Below are positions 1-8,307 of a DNA stretch of 64,000 nucleotides, piece after piece. Each line of letters begins with the position of its first letter. The first letter of the stretch is position 1. Source of the DNA: Sphingopyxis sp. BE259. GTDB lineage: Bacteria > Pseudomonadota > Alphaproteobacteria > Sphingomonadales > Sphingomonadaceae. The DNA lies in the NCBI RefSeq assembly GCF_031457495.1, contig NZ_JAVDWM010000001.1:248001-312000 (forward strand). Reading direction: 5' to 3'. The notes below the pieces were generated by a model that searched no databases, was not told where the DNA came from, and saw only the letters and a list, made by a program, of their open reading frames with translations. The position numbers and the translations under genes were made by a program.

Positions 1-959
1 GCGGGCGGGTGATCGGGATCGAGGCCAAGGTCGCGGGCCAGCCGCAGCGGTTCGATTGCGCCGGCGAGGTGATCGTATCGGGCGGAACCTTAGAGAGTCC
101 GCTGCTGCTCCAGCGGTCGGGCATCGGCCCCGCCGACGTGCTGCGTGCCGCCGGGGTCGACCCGCTGATCGATGCGCCCGACGTCGGCGGGCGGCTGCGC
201 GAGCATCTGGGATTCTCGATGCCGCACCGCCTGTCGCGCAACGTCGGCAGCAACCGCAGCTTTTACGGGCTCGGGCTGGCGCGCGCGATGGCGCAATATG
301 TGCTGACCCGCGGCGGGATCATGGCGACAGGACCGTTTGAGGTTGGCGCGTTTCTGAACCTGACCAGCCGCGATGCGCGCCCCGATCTGCAGCTTTATCT
401 GGGCGGCTATACCTTTGCGCTGGGCGACGACAAGCATCCGGTGCCGCTGAGCACCATCGACCGCAAGCCGGGGATGACGATCTATGGTCAACTCCTCCGC
501 CTGACGAGCGAAGGCAGCATCCTGATAGCCGGGCCAGGCAGCGATGCGCCGCCCGCTATCACGCCCAACTGGCTGTCGACCCGCGACGACGAGCGCGCCG
601 CGATCGCTGCGGTTCATGCGATGCGCCGCTATATGGCGCAACCGGCGCTGGTCGGGCTGGTCGAGCGCGAGTTGCTGCCGGGCGCGGCGGTGCAGAGCGA
701 CGCCGAAATCCTCGCCGCCTTTCGCCGTCTCGCCACCTGCGGGCTGCACGGCGTCGGCACCTGCCGGATGGGCAGCGACAATCGCGCCGTCACCGACGCG
801 CGGCTGCGGGTCAAGGGCGTCGATGGCCTGCGCATCGTCGATTGTTCGGTGATGCCGTCGCCCGTGACCGGCAACACCAACGCCCCCGCGATGGCGCTGG
901 CGCTGCGCGCCGCGGGTTTGATCCGCGAGGATCGGCGGACGCTACGCGCGGTGGCCTAG
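1..959 (+). CDS. GMC-family FAD-dependent oxidoreductase, 5' truncated by window edge
   Basis: C-terminal portion (about 318 residues) of a glucose-methanol-choline oxidoreductase, a family of FAD enzymes oxidising alcohols or sugars. The reading frame is open to the window edge, so the N-terminal FAD-binding Rossmann segment is missing and the GTG at position 9 is not the real start. The GMC C-terminal domain is clear: HGVGTCRMG, with the family catalytic His, about 70 residues before the end, then GNTNAPAMALALRAAG, which completes the flavin site with Asn as second catalytic residue. It resembles choline dehydrogenase or alcohol dehydrogenase AlkJ types; the substrate cannot be told. Its TAG stop shares the CTAG tetramer with the stop of the convergent ThuA-like gene. 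Confidence 0.85.
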   Translation, partial: GRVIGIEAKVAGQPQRFDCAGEVIVSGGTLESPLLLQRSGIGPADVLRAAGVDPLIDAPDVGGRLREHLGFSMPHRLSRNVGSNRSFYGLGLARAMAQYVLTRGGIMATGPFEVGAFLNLTSRDARPDLQLYLGGYTFALGDDKHPVPLSTIDRKPGMTIYGQLLRLTSEGSILIAGPGSDAPPAITPNWLSTRDDERAAIAAVHAMRRYMAQPALVGLVERELLPGAAVQSDAEILAAFRRLATCGLHGVGTCRMGSDNRAVTDARLRVKGVDGLRIVDCSVMPSPVTGNTNAPAMALALRAAGLIREDRRTLRAVA

Positions 960-1717
960 ACGCTTTCGCGATCCTTCAGCCAGCCGATCCCGCGGCGCAG
1001 CAGGTCGTAAAACACCGGCAGATCCCAAGCGCAGCGATCGACCGTCGGCCACCAATCCATCATCGGTTGCAGATCATAATGGCCGCGGCAATGGCCGAGC
1101 GTCAGGTAAAGCACCGCGCCCGCGCCATGCTGTTTGATGTAGAAGACCGGATAGGTGCCGGGTGCGTCGTCAGCCTCGACAAAGCCCGTTCCCGGCCCGG
1201 TGCATTCGGTGTCGAGCAGCACGTGCAGGTCGCCATGCGTTTCGAGGTGATAGAGTTCGTCGGTGGTCTCGAACGGGTCAATGCCGCGGGTCAGCGGGTG
1301 ATCGGGATCAGCGACGCGCACTGTATAGGGCTCGATCGCCGGATGGCTGATGAATTGCGACCCCAGCAGGTCCATCATCAACGGCGCCCAGCGCGGCGCA
1401 TCCCACGCGCCGCTATCGAGCAGACGCAGGATTGAATTGGTGCCGTGCAGCGCATACCAGCGCCCGCCCTTCGTCAGCCAGCGTTTCAGCGCTTCCTGCG
1501 CGGGGAGCGACGGGGTGACGTCGCAGGTGTAAGTGATCAGGATGTCGGCCGCCTCTATCGCCGCGATATTGTCGTAATCCTCGAACACCCGGGTCCGCAC
1601 ACGCGGATCGTCGGCGAGCAGTTTGAGCAGTTCGAGCCGCGCAAAGTCCATATCGTGCCACACGCCGCCGCAAATCAGCACGCAATCGATCCGGGGTGGA
1701 TGCTCGCTCTCGCTCAT
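956..1717 (-). CDS. ThuA-like domain protein
   Basis: 253-residue protein matching the ThuA (trehalose utilisation) fold, a class I glutamine amidotransferase-like domain often found with sugar dehydrogenases. Visible family features are the opening CVLICGGVWHDMDFARLELL, the ILITYTCDV strand, WLTKGGRWYALHGTN in the middle and VLYLTLGHCRGHYD near the C-terminus. There is no signal peptide, so it is probably cytoplasmic. The start is supported by GGAGAGG about 8 nt upstream. The biochemical function of ThuA proteins is poorly defined; a role in carbohydrate or polyol catabolism with the neighbouring GMC oxidoreductase and SDR is inference. Confidence 0.75.
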   Translation of the reverse strand: MSESEHPPRIDCVLICGGVWHDMDFARLELLKLLADDPRVRTRVFEDYDNIAAIEAADILITYTCDVTPSLPAQEALKRWLTKGGRWYALHGTNSILRLLDSGAWDAPRWAPLMMDLLGSQFISHPAIEPYTVRVADPDHPLTRGIDPFETTDELYHLETHGDLHVLLDTECTGPGTGFVEADDAPGTYPVFYIKQHGAGAVLYLTLGHCRGHYDLQPMMDWWPTVDRCAWDLPVFYDLLRRGIGWLKDRESV

Positions 1718-1842
1718 CGCCGGTCCTCTCCTTTTGATATGGCGCCATGATGCGCGGCAGCGTCACCGGCGTCACCTTGCTGTATTGATAGGTTCCCCAT
1801 CCCTGCGAAACTGGCAAGAGGGTAGACGAGAGGAGAGGCGCG

Positions 1843-2625
1843 ATGCAGCAAAGGCTGAGCGGCAAGGTCGCTTTGGTCACCGGCGGGACCAGCGGGATCG
1901 GTGCGGCGACGGCCGGCCGGTTGACCCGCGAGGGCGCCAAAGTAGTCTTTACCGGCTCCAACGGCGAAGCTGCGGCCGCGGTCGAACGCGAGACGGGTGC
2001 GATCTTTCGCGCCCACCGCGTCGAGGATGCGGCGGCATGGGACGCGCTGATGGCCGAGATCGAGGCCGAATTCGGCCGCCTCGACATCGCCTTTGCCAAT
2101 GCCGGGACAGAGGCGGGCGATGCGAGCGTCGAGGACATCGATATCGATGCGTGGAACCATATCGTCGGCGTGAATCAGACCGGGGTGATGCTGACCGTCC
2201 AGCACGCGATCCGCGCCATGGCCAAGAATCCGCAGGGGCCGACCGGCTCGATCATCGTCAATTCGTCGATGAACGCGCACCGCGCGATGGGCAATTATGC
2301 CGCCTATTCGGTCACCAAGGCGGCGGTCGTCGCCTTGGTCAAATCGGCGGCAATCCATTGCGCGGGCAAGGGGTATCGGGTCCGCGTCAATGCGATCCTG
2401 CCCGGGGTGGTCGAAACCGACATGATCCGCGGCGTCATCGATCGTTCGCCCGATCCGGCAGCGGCGCGCGCGGCGTTCGAGGGGATGGCGCCGATGAAAC
2501 GCATGGCGCAGCTGGACGAGGTGGCGGCGCTGGTCGCCTTTCTGGCCAGCGACGAGGCGGGGTTCATTTCGGGCGCCGATTACGTCATCGATGGCGCGAC
2601 AACCGCCGGAATGATGGGCGTCTAG
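1843..2625 (+). CDS. Short-chain dehydrogenase/reductase (SDR)
   Basis: 260-residue classical SDR that should reduce or oxidise a carbonyl/alcohol with NAD(P). It has the N-terminal cofactor motif TGGTSGIG (residues 14-21), the structural NAG segment (FANAGTEAG), the catalytic Ser in IIVNSSM, and the YAAYSVTK active site with Tyr155 and Lys159. The C-terminal GADYVIDGA is the usual SDR ending. A strong ribosome site (GAGAGGAG) precedes the ATG. Substrate is unknown. Its stop codon overlaps that of the convergent flavin oxidoreductase in a CTAG tetramer. Confidence 0.9.
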   Translation: MQQRLSGKVALVTGGTSGIGAATAGRLTREGAKVVFTGSNGEAAAAVERETGAIFRAHRVEDAAAWDALMAEIEAEFGRLDIAFANAGTEAGDASVEDIDIDAWNHIVGVNQTGVMLTVQHAIRAMAKNPQGPTGSIIVNSSMNAHRAMGNYAAYSVTKAAVVALVKSAAIHCAGKGYRVRVNAILPGVVETDMIRGVIDRSPDPAAARAAFEGMAPMKRMAQLDEVAALVAFLASDEAGFISGADYVIDGATTAGMMGV

Positions 2626-3728
2626 CCCTGCTTGATCCGGTAAAGCCCGCGATGCTCGCGGGGTTCGCTGCGCTCATACTGCGGTGGAACAGCGATTTGC
2701 GCGCCCAGCGCCGCGGCGGCATGCCAGGGCCAGCGCGGATCATAAAGTGCGGCGCGGGCAATCGCGATCGCATCGGCGTCGCCATTGGCCAGGATCGCGT
2801 CGGCCGCCAGCGGGTCGGTGATCAAGCCGACGGCAATGACCGGCATGGCGACGGCATCCTTGACCCGGCGCGCCAGCGGCACCTGATAACCGGGCGCCAG
2901 CGCGATCTGCTGCGCCGGATGCAGCCCGCCGCTCGACACATTGATCGCGGCGCAGCCACGTGCTTCGAGCGCTTGGGCGAAAATGACGGTGTCGTCGATC
3001 GACCAGCCGCCGGGGGTCCAGTCGGTGCCCGATACGCGCACCGTCACCGGGCCTTGGCTGCCGAACGCATCGCGCACCGCGTCAAAGACTTCGAGGGGAA
3101 AGCGCATACGGTTTTCCAGGCCGCCGCCATAGTGGTCGTCGCGCCGGTTCGACAGCGGCGAGAGAAATTGATGGAGCAGATAACCATGCGCGGCATGCAG
3201 CTGGATTGCGTCAATTCCCAGCCGCGCGGCGCGCGCCGCCGCATCGGCGAAGGCGGCGCAGATTTGCTCCAGCCCGCTGGCGTCGAGCGCGACGGGCGCG
3301 GTGTCGGTGTCCAGAAAGGGAAGCGCCGACGGCGCAACCGTCTGCCACCCGCCTTTCGCACCGGGCGCTATCTGCGCGCCGCCCTGCCACGGTTTGGCGG
3401 TGCTCGCCTTGCGCCCGGCATGCGCAAGCTGGATCGCGACCGGAATGTCCGACCATTGCCGGATCGCGGCCACGACCCGCGCGATCGCAGCTTCGCTCGC
3501 ATCATCATAAAGGCCGACGTCGGCATCGGTGATCCGCCCTTCGGGCAGGACCGCTGCCGCCTCGATCGTCAGCGCGCCGGCACCCGAAATCGCGAGCTGG
3601 CCCAGATGCATCATATGCCAGTCGGTCATCTGGCCGTCGGTGGCCGAATATTGGCACATCGGCGCGATGATGATGCGGTTGGGCAACGTCAATCCGCCGA
3701 TCGCGATCGGTTCGAACAATTTTGCCAC
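2622..3728 (-). CDS. NADH:flavin oxidoreductase (old yellow enzyme, YqjM/NamA-like)
   Basis: 368-residue FMN-binding TIM-barrel ene-reductase expected to reduce activated C=C bonds (enones, sometimes nitro compounds). The start LFEPIAIGGLTLPNRIIIAPMCQYSA is the typical FMN-binding N-terminus of the YqjM class. The paired catalytic histidines lie in AIQLHAAHGYLLHQFLSP, followed by NRRDDHYGG and ENRMRFPLEV. I chose the GTG at 3728 because the conserved N-terminus begins there and AGGAG lies about 8 nt upstream; the frame stays open further upstream but without family similarity. The physiological substrate is unknown. Confidence 0.88.
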   Translation of the reverse strand: MAKLFEPIAIGGLTLPNRIIIAPMCQYSATDGQMTDWHMMHLGQLAISGAGALTIEAAAVLPEGRITDADVGLYDDASEAAIARVVAAIRQWSDIPVAIQLAHAGRKASTAKPWQGGAQIAPGAKGGWQTVAPSALPFLDTDTAPVALDASGLEQICAAFADAAARAARLGIDAIQLHAAHGYLLHQFLSPLSNRRDDHYGGGLENRMRFPLEVFDAVRDAFGSQGPVTVRVSGTDWTPGGWSIDDTVIFAQALEARGCAAINVSSGGLHPAQQIALAPGYQVPLARRVKDAVAMPVIAVGLITDPLAADAILANGDADAIAIARAALYDPRWPWHAAAALGAQIAVPPQYERSEPREHRGLYRIKQG

Positions 3729-3835
3729 TATCGTCTCCTGCCAGGTATCGGTTGACCCTAGCCCGGTTGTCGCGGCGAAAGTATTCGCAAATGTGACAAA
3801 CGACCCGGCGCTTTCCCGCGACGCCCCCCCCCGGT

Positions 3836-4117
3836 TCAGCTTGCCAGGCGGACCGTCCGCAATGCACCTGCGGACGCGGGATCGTCGACCGGGTCGCAGC
3901 TGACCTCCGCCACCAATACCGTCTCGCAAAGTTTACCGGCGATGATGCTGGCCATCGTGGGGTCCAGATCGTCGAAATCCGCCGCGATGTGCAGCACGTC
4001 GCCCTGCCGCCGCGCCGACAACATGGCCGGAATCAGTGATCGCTGCGCAAACACGCCGATGATGCGCGGCAGCGCCTGGGGGTCCGGCGTCGCGATGATC
4101 CGGAACCGCCGCCTCAT
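3836..4117 (-). CDS. Small ACT-domain-like protein translationally coupled to the amino-acid dehydrogenase
   Basis: 93-residue protein beginning MRRRFRIIATPDPQALPRIIGVF. The pattern of a strand, the LPRIIGVFAQR turn, and a later helix-strand pair (DPTMASIIAGKLCETVLVAEV) resembles single ACT domains such as acetolactate synthase small subunits (IlvM-like). ACT domains usually bind amino acids and regulate enzymes. The ATG overlaps the stop of the upstream leucine-dehydrogenase-type gene as ATGA, so the two are probably made together. There is no catalytic subunit of acetolactate synthase nearby. A regulatory subunit for the dehydrogenase is a reasonable but untested inference. Confidence 0.6.
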   Translation of the reverse strand: MRRRFRIIATPDPQALPRIIGVFAQRSLIPAMLSARRQGDVLHIAADFDDLDPTMASIIAGKLCETVLVAEVSCDPVDDPASAGALRTVRLAS

Positions 4118-5166
4118 GCCGCTATTCGGCCCGCAGAGGCGATGAGGCGTTCGGCGGTTTCGTCGGCGACCTGTGCCGGGGACAAGCCGCGGCGCGATGC
4201 TTCCGCCAGAATGGCGGCGACGCGCGGGCCGATCTGGGCAACCCGGCGTGCGACGCTGGCGGCGCTTTCGCCCAGATATTCGGCTGAGACGCTGATGATC
4301 CCGCCGGCGTTGGCGACATAATCGGGGACATAGGTGATGCCGCGGTCTCGCAGCATGTTCGCGATTGCAGGGGTCGCGAGCTGGTTGTTGGCGCCGCCGC
4401 ACACCAGCTTCGCCTTCATCGCCGCGACAGCCGGTTCGTCGAGGACGCCGCCGAGCGCACAGGGGACGAAGATGTCAGCGTCGATCGATGCGATGGCATC
4501 GGCGCCGACGACGCGAGCGCCGAGAATCGTGGCCAGCCGGTCGCGCCGCCCCGGCGCGACGTCGGCGATGATCAACCGCGTCCCGGCATCGGCAAGGCGG
4601 CGGCACAGTTCGGCGCCGACATTGCCGGTGCCCTGCACCGCGACGGTAAGGCCTTTCAGATCCGATCCCAGCGCGAAGGCGGCGCCCGCTTCGATCGCGC
4701 CGAAGACACCTTGCGCGGTCCACGGCGAAGGATCACCCCCCGCCGCGGCGCCGACCGCAGCGAGTCCGGCGACATGGCGGGTCTGGCTGGCGACTTCGTG
4801 CATGTCGGCGACGCTGGTCCCGACATCTTCGGCGGTGACATAGCGGCCATCGAGCGCTGCGACCGCGCGGCCAAAGGCGTGAAACAGTGCGGCGCGGTCG
4901 AACGGCCCGTCGGGACAGCGCAGCACCGCCTTGGCGCCGCCGAACGGCAGACCGGCCATCGCATTTTTGTAACTCATGCCTTCGGCGAGGCGGAAGGCGT
5001 CAGTGAATGCCTGGTCGAGGTCGCGATAGTGCCACAGGCGGCAACCCCCGGCGCCCGGCCCCAAGGTCGTCGAATGGACAATGATGATGCCGTCGAGCCC
5101 GACGCTTTTGTCTTCCAGACGGACGGTTTCGACGGCGGGCAAACGGCCCGAAGATTGCACAACCAT
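4114..5166 (-). CDS. Leucine-dehydrogenase-type Glu/Leu/Phe/Val dehydrogenase
   Basis: 350-residue NAD-dependent amino-acid dehydrogenase that would deaminate a branched-chain or aromatic amino acid to its 2-oxo acid. The N-terminal catalytic domain has the glycine-rich GPGAGGCR and the two catalytic lysines in SYKNAMAGLPFGGAK (Lys67 and Lys79, nearly the numbering of leucine dehydrogenase). The Rossmann motif GTGNVGAELC follows mid-protein, and the C-terminal CGGANNQLA and YVPDYVANAGGI segments are typical of the family. Length fits leucine dehydrogenase. It is divergent from an Lrp/AsnC regulator, which likely controls it in response to amino acids, and overlaps a small ACT-like gene. Confidence 0.85.
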   Translation of the reverse strand: MVVQSSGRLPAVETVRLEDKSVGLDGIIIVHSTTLGPGAGGCRLWHYRDLDQAFTDAFRLAEGMSYKNAMAGLPFGGAKAVLRCPDGPFDRAALFHAFGRAVAALDGRYVTAEDVGTSVADMHEVASQTRHVAGLAAVGAAAGGDPSPWTAQGVFGAIEAGAAFALGSDLKGLTVAVQGTGNVGAELCRRLADAGTRLIIADVAPGRRDRLATILGARVVGADAIASIDADIFVPCALGGVLDEPAVAAMKAKLVCGGANNQLATPAIANMLRDRGITYVPDYVANAGGIISVSAEYLGESAASVARRVAQIGPRVAAILAEASRRGLSPAQVADETAERLIASAGRIAA

Positions 5167-5286
5167 GACGGCCTCCTGTTCTGCGCCGGTTATCGCAGAG
5201 GAACCGCGGTCAATCTTGCTCGATTTTTCGACCGTTAGCCGGTATGCTGGTCAATATTTTGCGATCATGATAAAATTGGGGTTGAA

Positions 5287-5751
5287 ATGACCGATCTGGA
5301 CCCGTTCGAGAAGAATATCATCCGCGAGCTGCAACGCGATGCCAGCCTGACCACCGCCGAGCTAGCCGAGCGAGTCGGGCTGTCGCCGTCGCCATGCTGG
5401 CGCCGCATCGACCGGCTCGAACGCGACGGCTATATCAGGGGCCGGGTGGCGGTGGTCGACCGGCGCAAGGTCGGGCTGCACGCGCATATCTTTGCGCAAG
5501 TCAAACTCAATGCCCACGGCCGCGCCAACCTCGACGAATTCAGCAACGCAATCGCGGCGTTTCCCGAGGTGCTTGGCGCCTATGTCCTGATGGGCAACAT
5601 GGATTTCATGCTGCGCATCGTCGCGCGCGACATCGATGCCTATGAGGCATTTTTCTTTGACAAGCTGAGCAAGCTGCCGGGGGTGCAGGAAATCAACTCG
5701 ACGGTGGCGCTGTCCGAAATCAAATCGACCAACGAACTGCCGATTATCTAG
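5287..5751 (+). CDS. Lrp/AsnC-family transcriptional regulator
   Basis: 154-residue feast/famine regulator. An N-terminal helix-turn-helix (NIIRELQRDASLTTAELAERVGLS, then PCWRRIDRLERDGYI) is followed by a C-terminal RAM/ligand domain with the GAYVLMGNMDFMLRIVARD core. It is divergent from the leucine-dehydrogenase-type gene, the arrangement seen for BkdR/Lrp proteins that sense branched-chain amino acids. The 120-nt intergenic region is AT-richer than its surroundings and would hold the operator, though I cannot define a site. Control of the dehydrogenase is inferred from context. Confidence 0.9.
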   Translation: MTDLDPFEKNIIRELQRDASLTTAELAERVGLSPSPCWRRIDRLERDGYIRGRVAVVDRRKVGLHAHIFAQVKLNAHGRANLDEFSNAIAAFPEVLGAYVLMGNMDFMLRIVARDIDAYEAFFFDKLSKLPGVQEINSTVALSEIKSTNELPII

Positions 5752-5860
5752 GGCTTGATAGACGGCACCGGCGCGGCGATCGGTTTGACTCGTGCCGCCG
5801 GGTGCGCCAGATGGCCCGGCGTGGCAGTTTTGACCATGGCAGAGAGGGGAGCAGCGCCGA

Positions 5861-7057
5861 ATGTACGACCTGCTGACCGGCCTGTCGGTGATCGAAGCGT
5901 CGTCCTTCGTCGCCTCGCCGACCGCCGGGCTCTATTGCGCGCAAATGGGGGCGGAGGTGATCCGTGTCGACCAGATCGGCGGCGGCCCCGATTTTCATCG
6001 CTGGCCGGTGACCGATGGCAATGACTCGCTTTACTGGGAAAATCTCAACCGCGCCAAAAAGTCGGTCGCGCTCGACTTGGGGCGACCTGAGGGGCGCGAG
6101 CTGTTGCAGGCACTGGTGCGTGCGACGGGCCAGTTCATCACCAATTTCCCGGTCGGCGGCTTCTTGTCGCATGAGACGCTCGCGGTGGGGCGGCCCGAGC
6201 TGATCACCGTCCGCATCATGGGCTGGGCCGACGGTTCGCCCGCGCTCGACTACACCGTCAACAACAGCGTCGGTTATCCGATGCTCACCGGCTCCGGGTC
6301 TGATCCCGTGAACCATGTGCTGCCCGCATGGGATTTGCTCAGCGGTGCCTATGCCGCCTTTGCCTTGCTCGCCGCGATCCAGCGGCGCGGTGCGACGGGC
6401 GCCGGCGGCGAGGTGCGGATCCCGCTGTCGGATGTCGCAATCGGCACGGTTGCCAACCTCGGCGGGGTCGCCGAGGTGCTGTATTCGGGCTCCAATCGCC
6501 CGCGCCTTGGCAACGCAGTCTATGGCCTGTTTGGGCGCGATTTTGTCACCGCCGATGGCCAGCGGACGATGATCGTCGTGGTGACGCCGCGGCAATGGGT
6601 CAATCTGGTCGCGGCACTTAGTCTGGGCGATGCGATCGCCGCGGTCGAGGCGGCGCGCGGCGTGTCCTTTGCGACCGATGACGGCCTGCGCTTCACCCAT
6701 CGCGACGCGCTCTATCCCTTGTTCGAGGGCGCGATCGCGAGCCGCAACCACGCAGACCTTGCCGCCGCGTTCGACGCGGGGGGGATCGTCCATTCGCCCT
6801 ATCGCACGATGCTGGACGCGGTGCAGGATGCGGCGCTGGTTGCCGATAATCCGATTTTCGGGGCTGCGGACAACCCCAGCGGTTTTGCCTATCCCGCCGC
6901 GGGCGCTTTTGCGACCCTGCCGCAGGACGCGCGCCAGCCACCGCTCCCCGCGCCGCGCAATGGTGAGCATAGCGAAGAAATCCTGAGTAGCCGCCTGTCG
7001 CTGTCGTCGGGCGAGATTGCCCGGCTGATCGATGCCGGTATCGTCGGCATAACCTGA
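5861..7057 (+). CDS. CaiB/BaiF family (class III) CoA-transferase
   Basis: 398-residue family III CoA-transferase that moves CoA between carboxylic acids through an aspartyl thioester. The start LTGLSVIEASSFVASPTAGLYCAQMGAEVIRV is diagnostic, with NRAKKSVALDL shortly after. The catalytic Asp is most likely Asp158 in the AWDLLSGAY segment, equivalent to the active-site Asp of formyl-CoA transferase. A good ribosome site (GAGAGGGGAG) precedes the ATG. It begins a likely operon with the thiolase and acyl-CoA dehydrogenase, suggesting that it activates a carboxylic acid for beta-oxidation-like breakdown. The acid is unknown. Confidence 0.88.
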   Translation: MYDLLTGLSVIEASSFVASPTAGLYCAQMGAEVIRVDQIGGGPDFHRWPVTDGNDSLYWENLNRAKKSVALDLGRPEGRELLQALVRATGQFITNFPVGGFLSHETLAVGRPELITVRIMGWADGSPALDYTVNNSVGYPMLTGSGSDPVNHVLPAWDLLSGAYAAFALLAAIQRRGATGAGGEVRIPLSDVAIGTVANLGGVAEVLYSGSNRPRLGNAVYGLFGRDFVTADGQRTMIVVVTPRQWVNLVAALSLGDAIAAVEAARGVSFATDDGLRFTHRDALYPLFEGAIASRNHADLAAAFDAGGIVHSPYRTMLDAVQDAALVADNPIFGAADNPSGFAYPAAGAFATLPQDARQPPLPAPRNGEHSEEILSSRLSLSSGEIARLIDAGIVGIT

Positions 7058-7077
7058 AAAACTGGAGACCCCCTGAC

Positions 7078-8307
7078 ATGACCCTGCGCCGCGCCGCCAT
7101 CGTTGCCCCGATCCGCACCGCCGTCGGCAAATTCGGCGGCGCCCTCGCCAGCCTTGATGCGGGACAGCTGGGTGCGGTGGTGTTGAAGGCGCTGATCGAG
7201 CGCACCGCGATCGATCCGGCGCGCGTCGACGATGTCGTGTTTTCGCAAGGCTATGGCAATGGCGAGGCGCCGAGCATCGGTCATTGGTCTTGGCTGGCCG
7301 CGGGATTGCCGCTCGAAGTGCCGGGCTATCAGCTCGACCGCCGCTGCGGATCGGGGCTGCAGGCGATCGCCAACGCCGCGATGATGGTGCAGACCGGGAT
7401 GTCCGATGTCGTCGTCGCGGGCGGGGTCGAATCGATGTCGAACGTCGAACATTACAGCATCGATGTCCGCAAGGGCGTGCGCGCCGGCAATCTGACCCTG
7501 CACGACCGGCTGACCCGCGGGCGGTTGATGTCGCAGCCGATCGAGCGTTTCGGGGTGATCAGCGGAATGATCGAGACCGCCGAAAATCTGGCGAAGGATT
7601 ATGGCATCACGCGCGAGGCCGCCGACGCTTATGCCGCGGGCAGCCATCAGCGCGCCGCGGCGGCGTGGGCCAGGGGGCTGTTCGACGACGAACTGGTCCC
7701 GGTCGCGGTGCCGCAGCGCAAGGGCGACCCGGTGATCTTTGCCCATGATGAGGGGTATCGCGCTGATGCGACGGTGGAATCGCTCGGCGCGCTGCGCGCG
7801 ATCGAGGCGAAGACGATCCCCGGCGCGGTGGTGACCGCGGGCAATGCCAGTCAGCAGAATGATGCGGCGGCGGCGTGTCTGGTCGTCGCCGAGGACAAGC
7901 TCGATGAACTCGGACTCGAACCGATTGCCTGGTTTCACAGTTGGGCGGCGGCGGGCTGCGACCCCAGCCGGATGGGCATCGGCCCGGTTCCGGCGGTCGA
8001 GCGGCTGTTCGCGCGTACCGGGCTGAGCTGGGGCGACATCGATCTGGTCGAATTGAACGAAGCGTTCGCGCCGCAGGTGCTCGCGTGCCTGAAGGGCTGG
8101 GGCTGGGCCGAGGACGACAGCCGTCTGGATATGCTGAACGTCAACGGATCGGGCATTTCGCTCGGCCACCCGATCGGTGCGACCGGCGGGCGCATCCTGG
8201 CGAATCTGACGCGCGAAATGGTGCGCCGCGACGGGCGTTACGGGCTCGAGACGATGTGTATCGGCGGCGGGCAAGGAATCGCTGCGATTTTCGAGCGCGC
8301 CGCCTGA
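7078..8307 (+). CDS. Acetyl-CoA acetyltransferase-type thiolase
   Basis: 409-residue thiolase. The acylation cysteine is Cys90 in DRRCGSGLQAI, the catalytic His lies in NGSGISLGHPIGATGGRI, and the second cysteine is in the C-terminal CIGGGQGIA. These three motifs make an active thiolase very likely. It would cleave a 3-oxoacyl-CoA to acetyl-CoA or condense two acyl-CoAs; chain length cannot be read from sequence. It starts 20 nt after the CoA-transferase, with GGAG just upstream, and its stop codon overlaps the start of the next gene, so the three genes are probably one transcript. Confidence 0.92.
   Translation: MTLRRAAIVAPIRTAVGKFGGALASLDAGQLGAVVLKALIERTAIDPARVDDVVFSQGYGNGEAPSIGHWSWLAAGLPLEVPGYQLDRRCGSGLQAIANAAMMVQTGMSDVVVAGGVESMSNVEHYSIDVRKGVRAGNLTLHDRLTRGRLMSQPIERFGVISGMIETAENLAKDYGITREAADAYAAGSHQRAAAAWARGLFDDELVPVAVPQRKGDPVIFAHDEGYRADATVESLGALRAIEAKTIPGAVVTAGNASQQNDAAAACLVVAEDKLDELGLEPIAWFHSWAAAGCDPSRMGIGPVPAVERLFARTGLSWGDIDLVELNEAFAPQVLACLKGWGWAEDDSRLDMLNVNGSGISLGHPIGATGGRILANLTREMVRRDGRYGLETMCIGGGQGIAAIFERAA

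Noticed and set aside
1623..3755. 710-codon plus-strand open frame across the SDR and flavin oxidoreductase
   Set aside because: It runs out of frame through the SDR gene and antisense to the oxidoreductase. Composition is Arg/Gly-dominated and no domain is visible.
3729..3929. Longer N-terminus for the flavin oxidoreductase
   Set aside because: The frame is open upstream to 3929, but the sequence lacks family similarity and the GTG at 3728 has a good AGGAG site.
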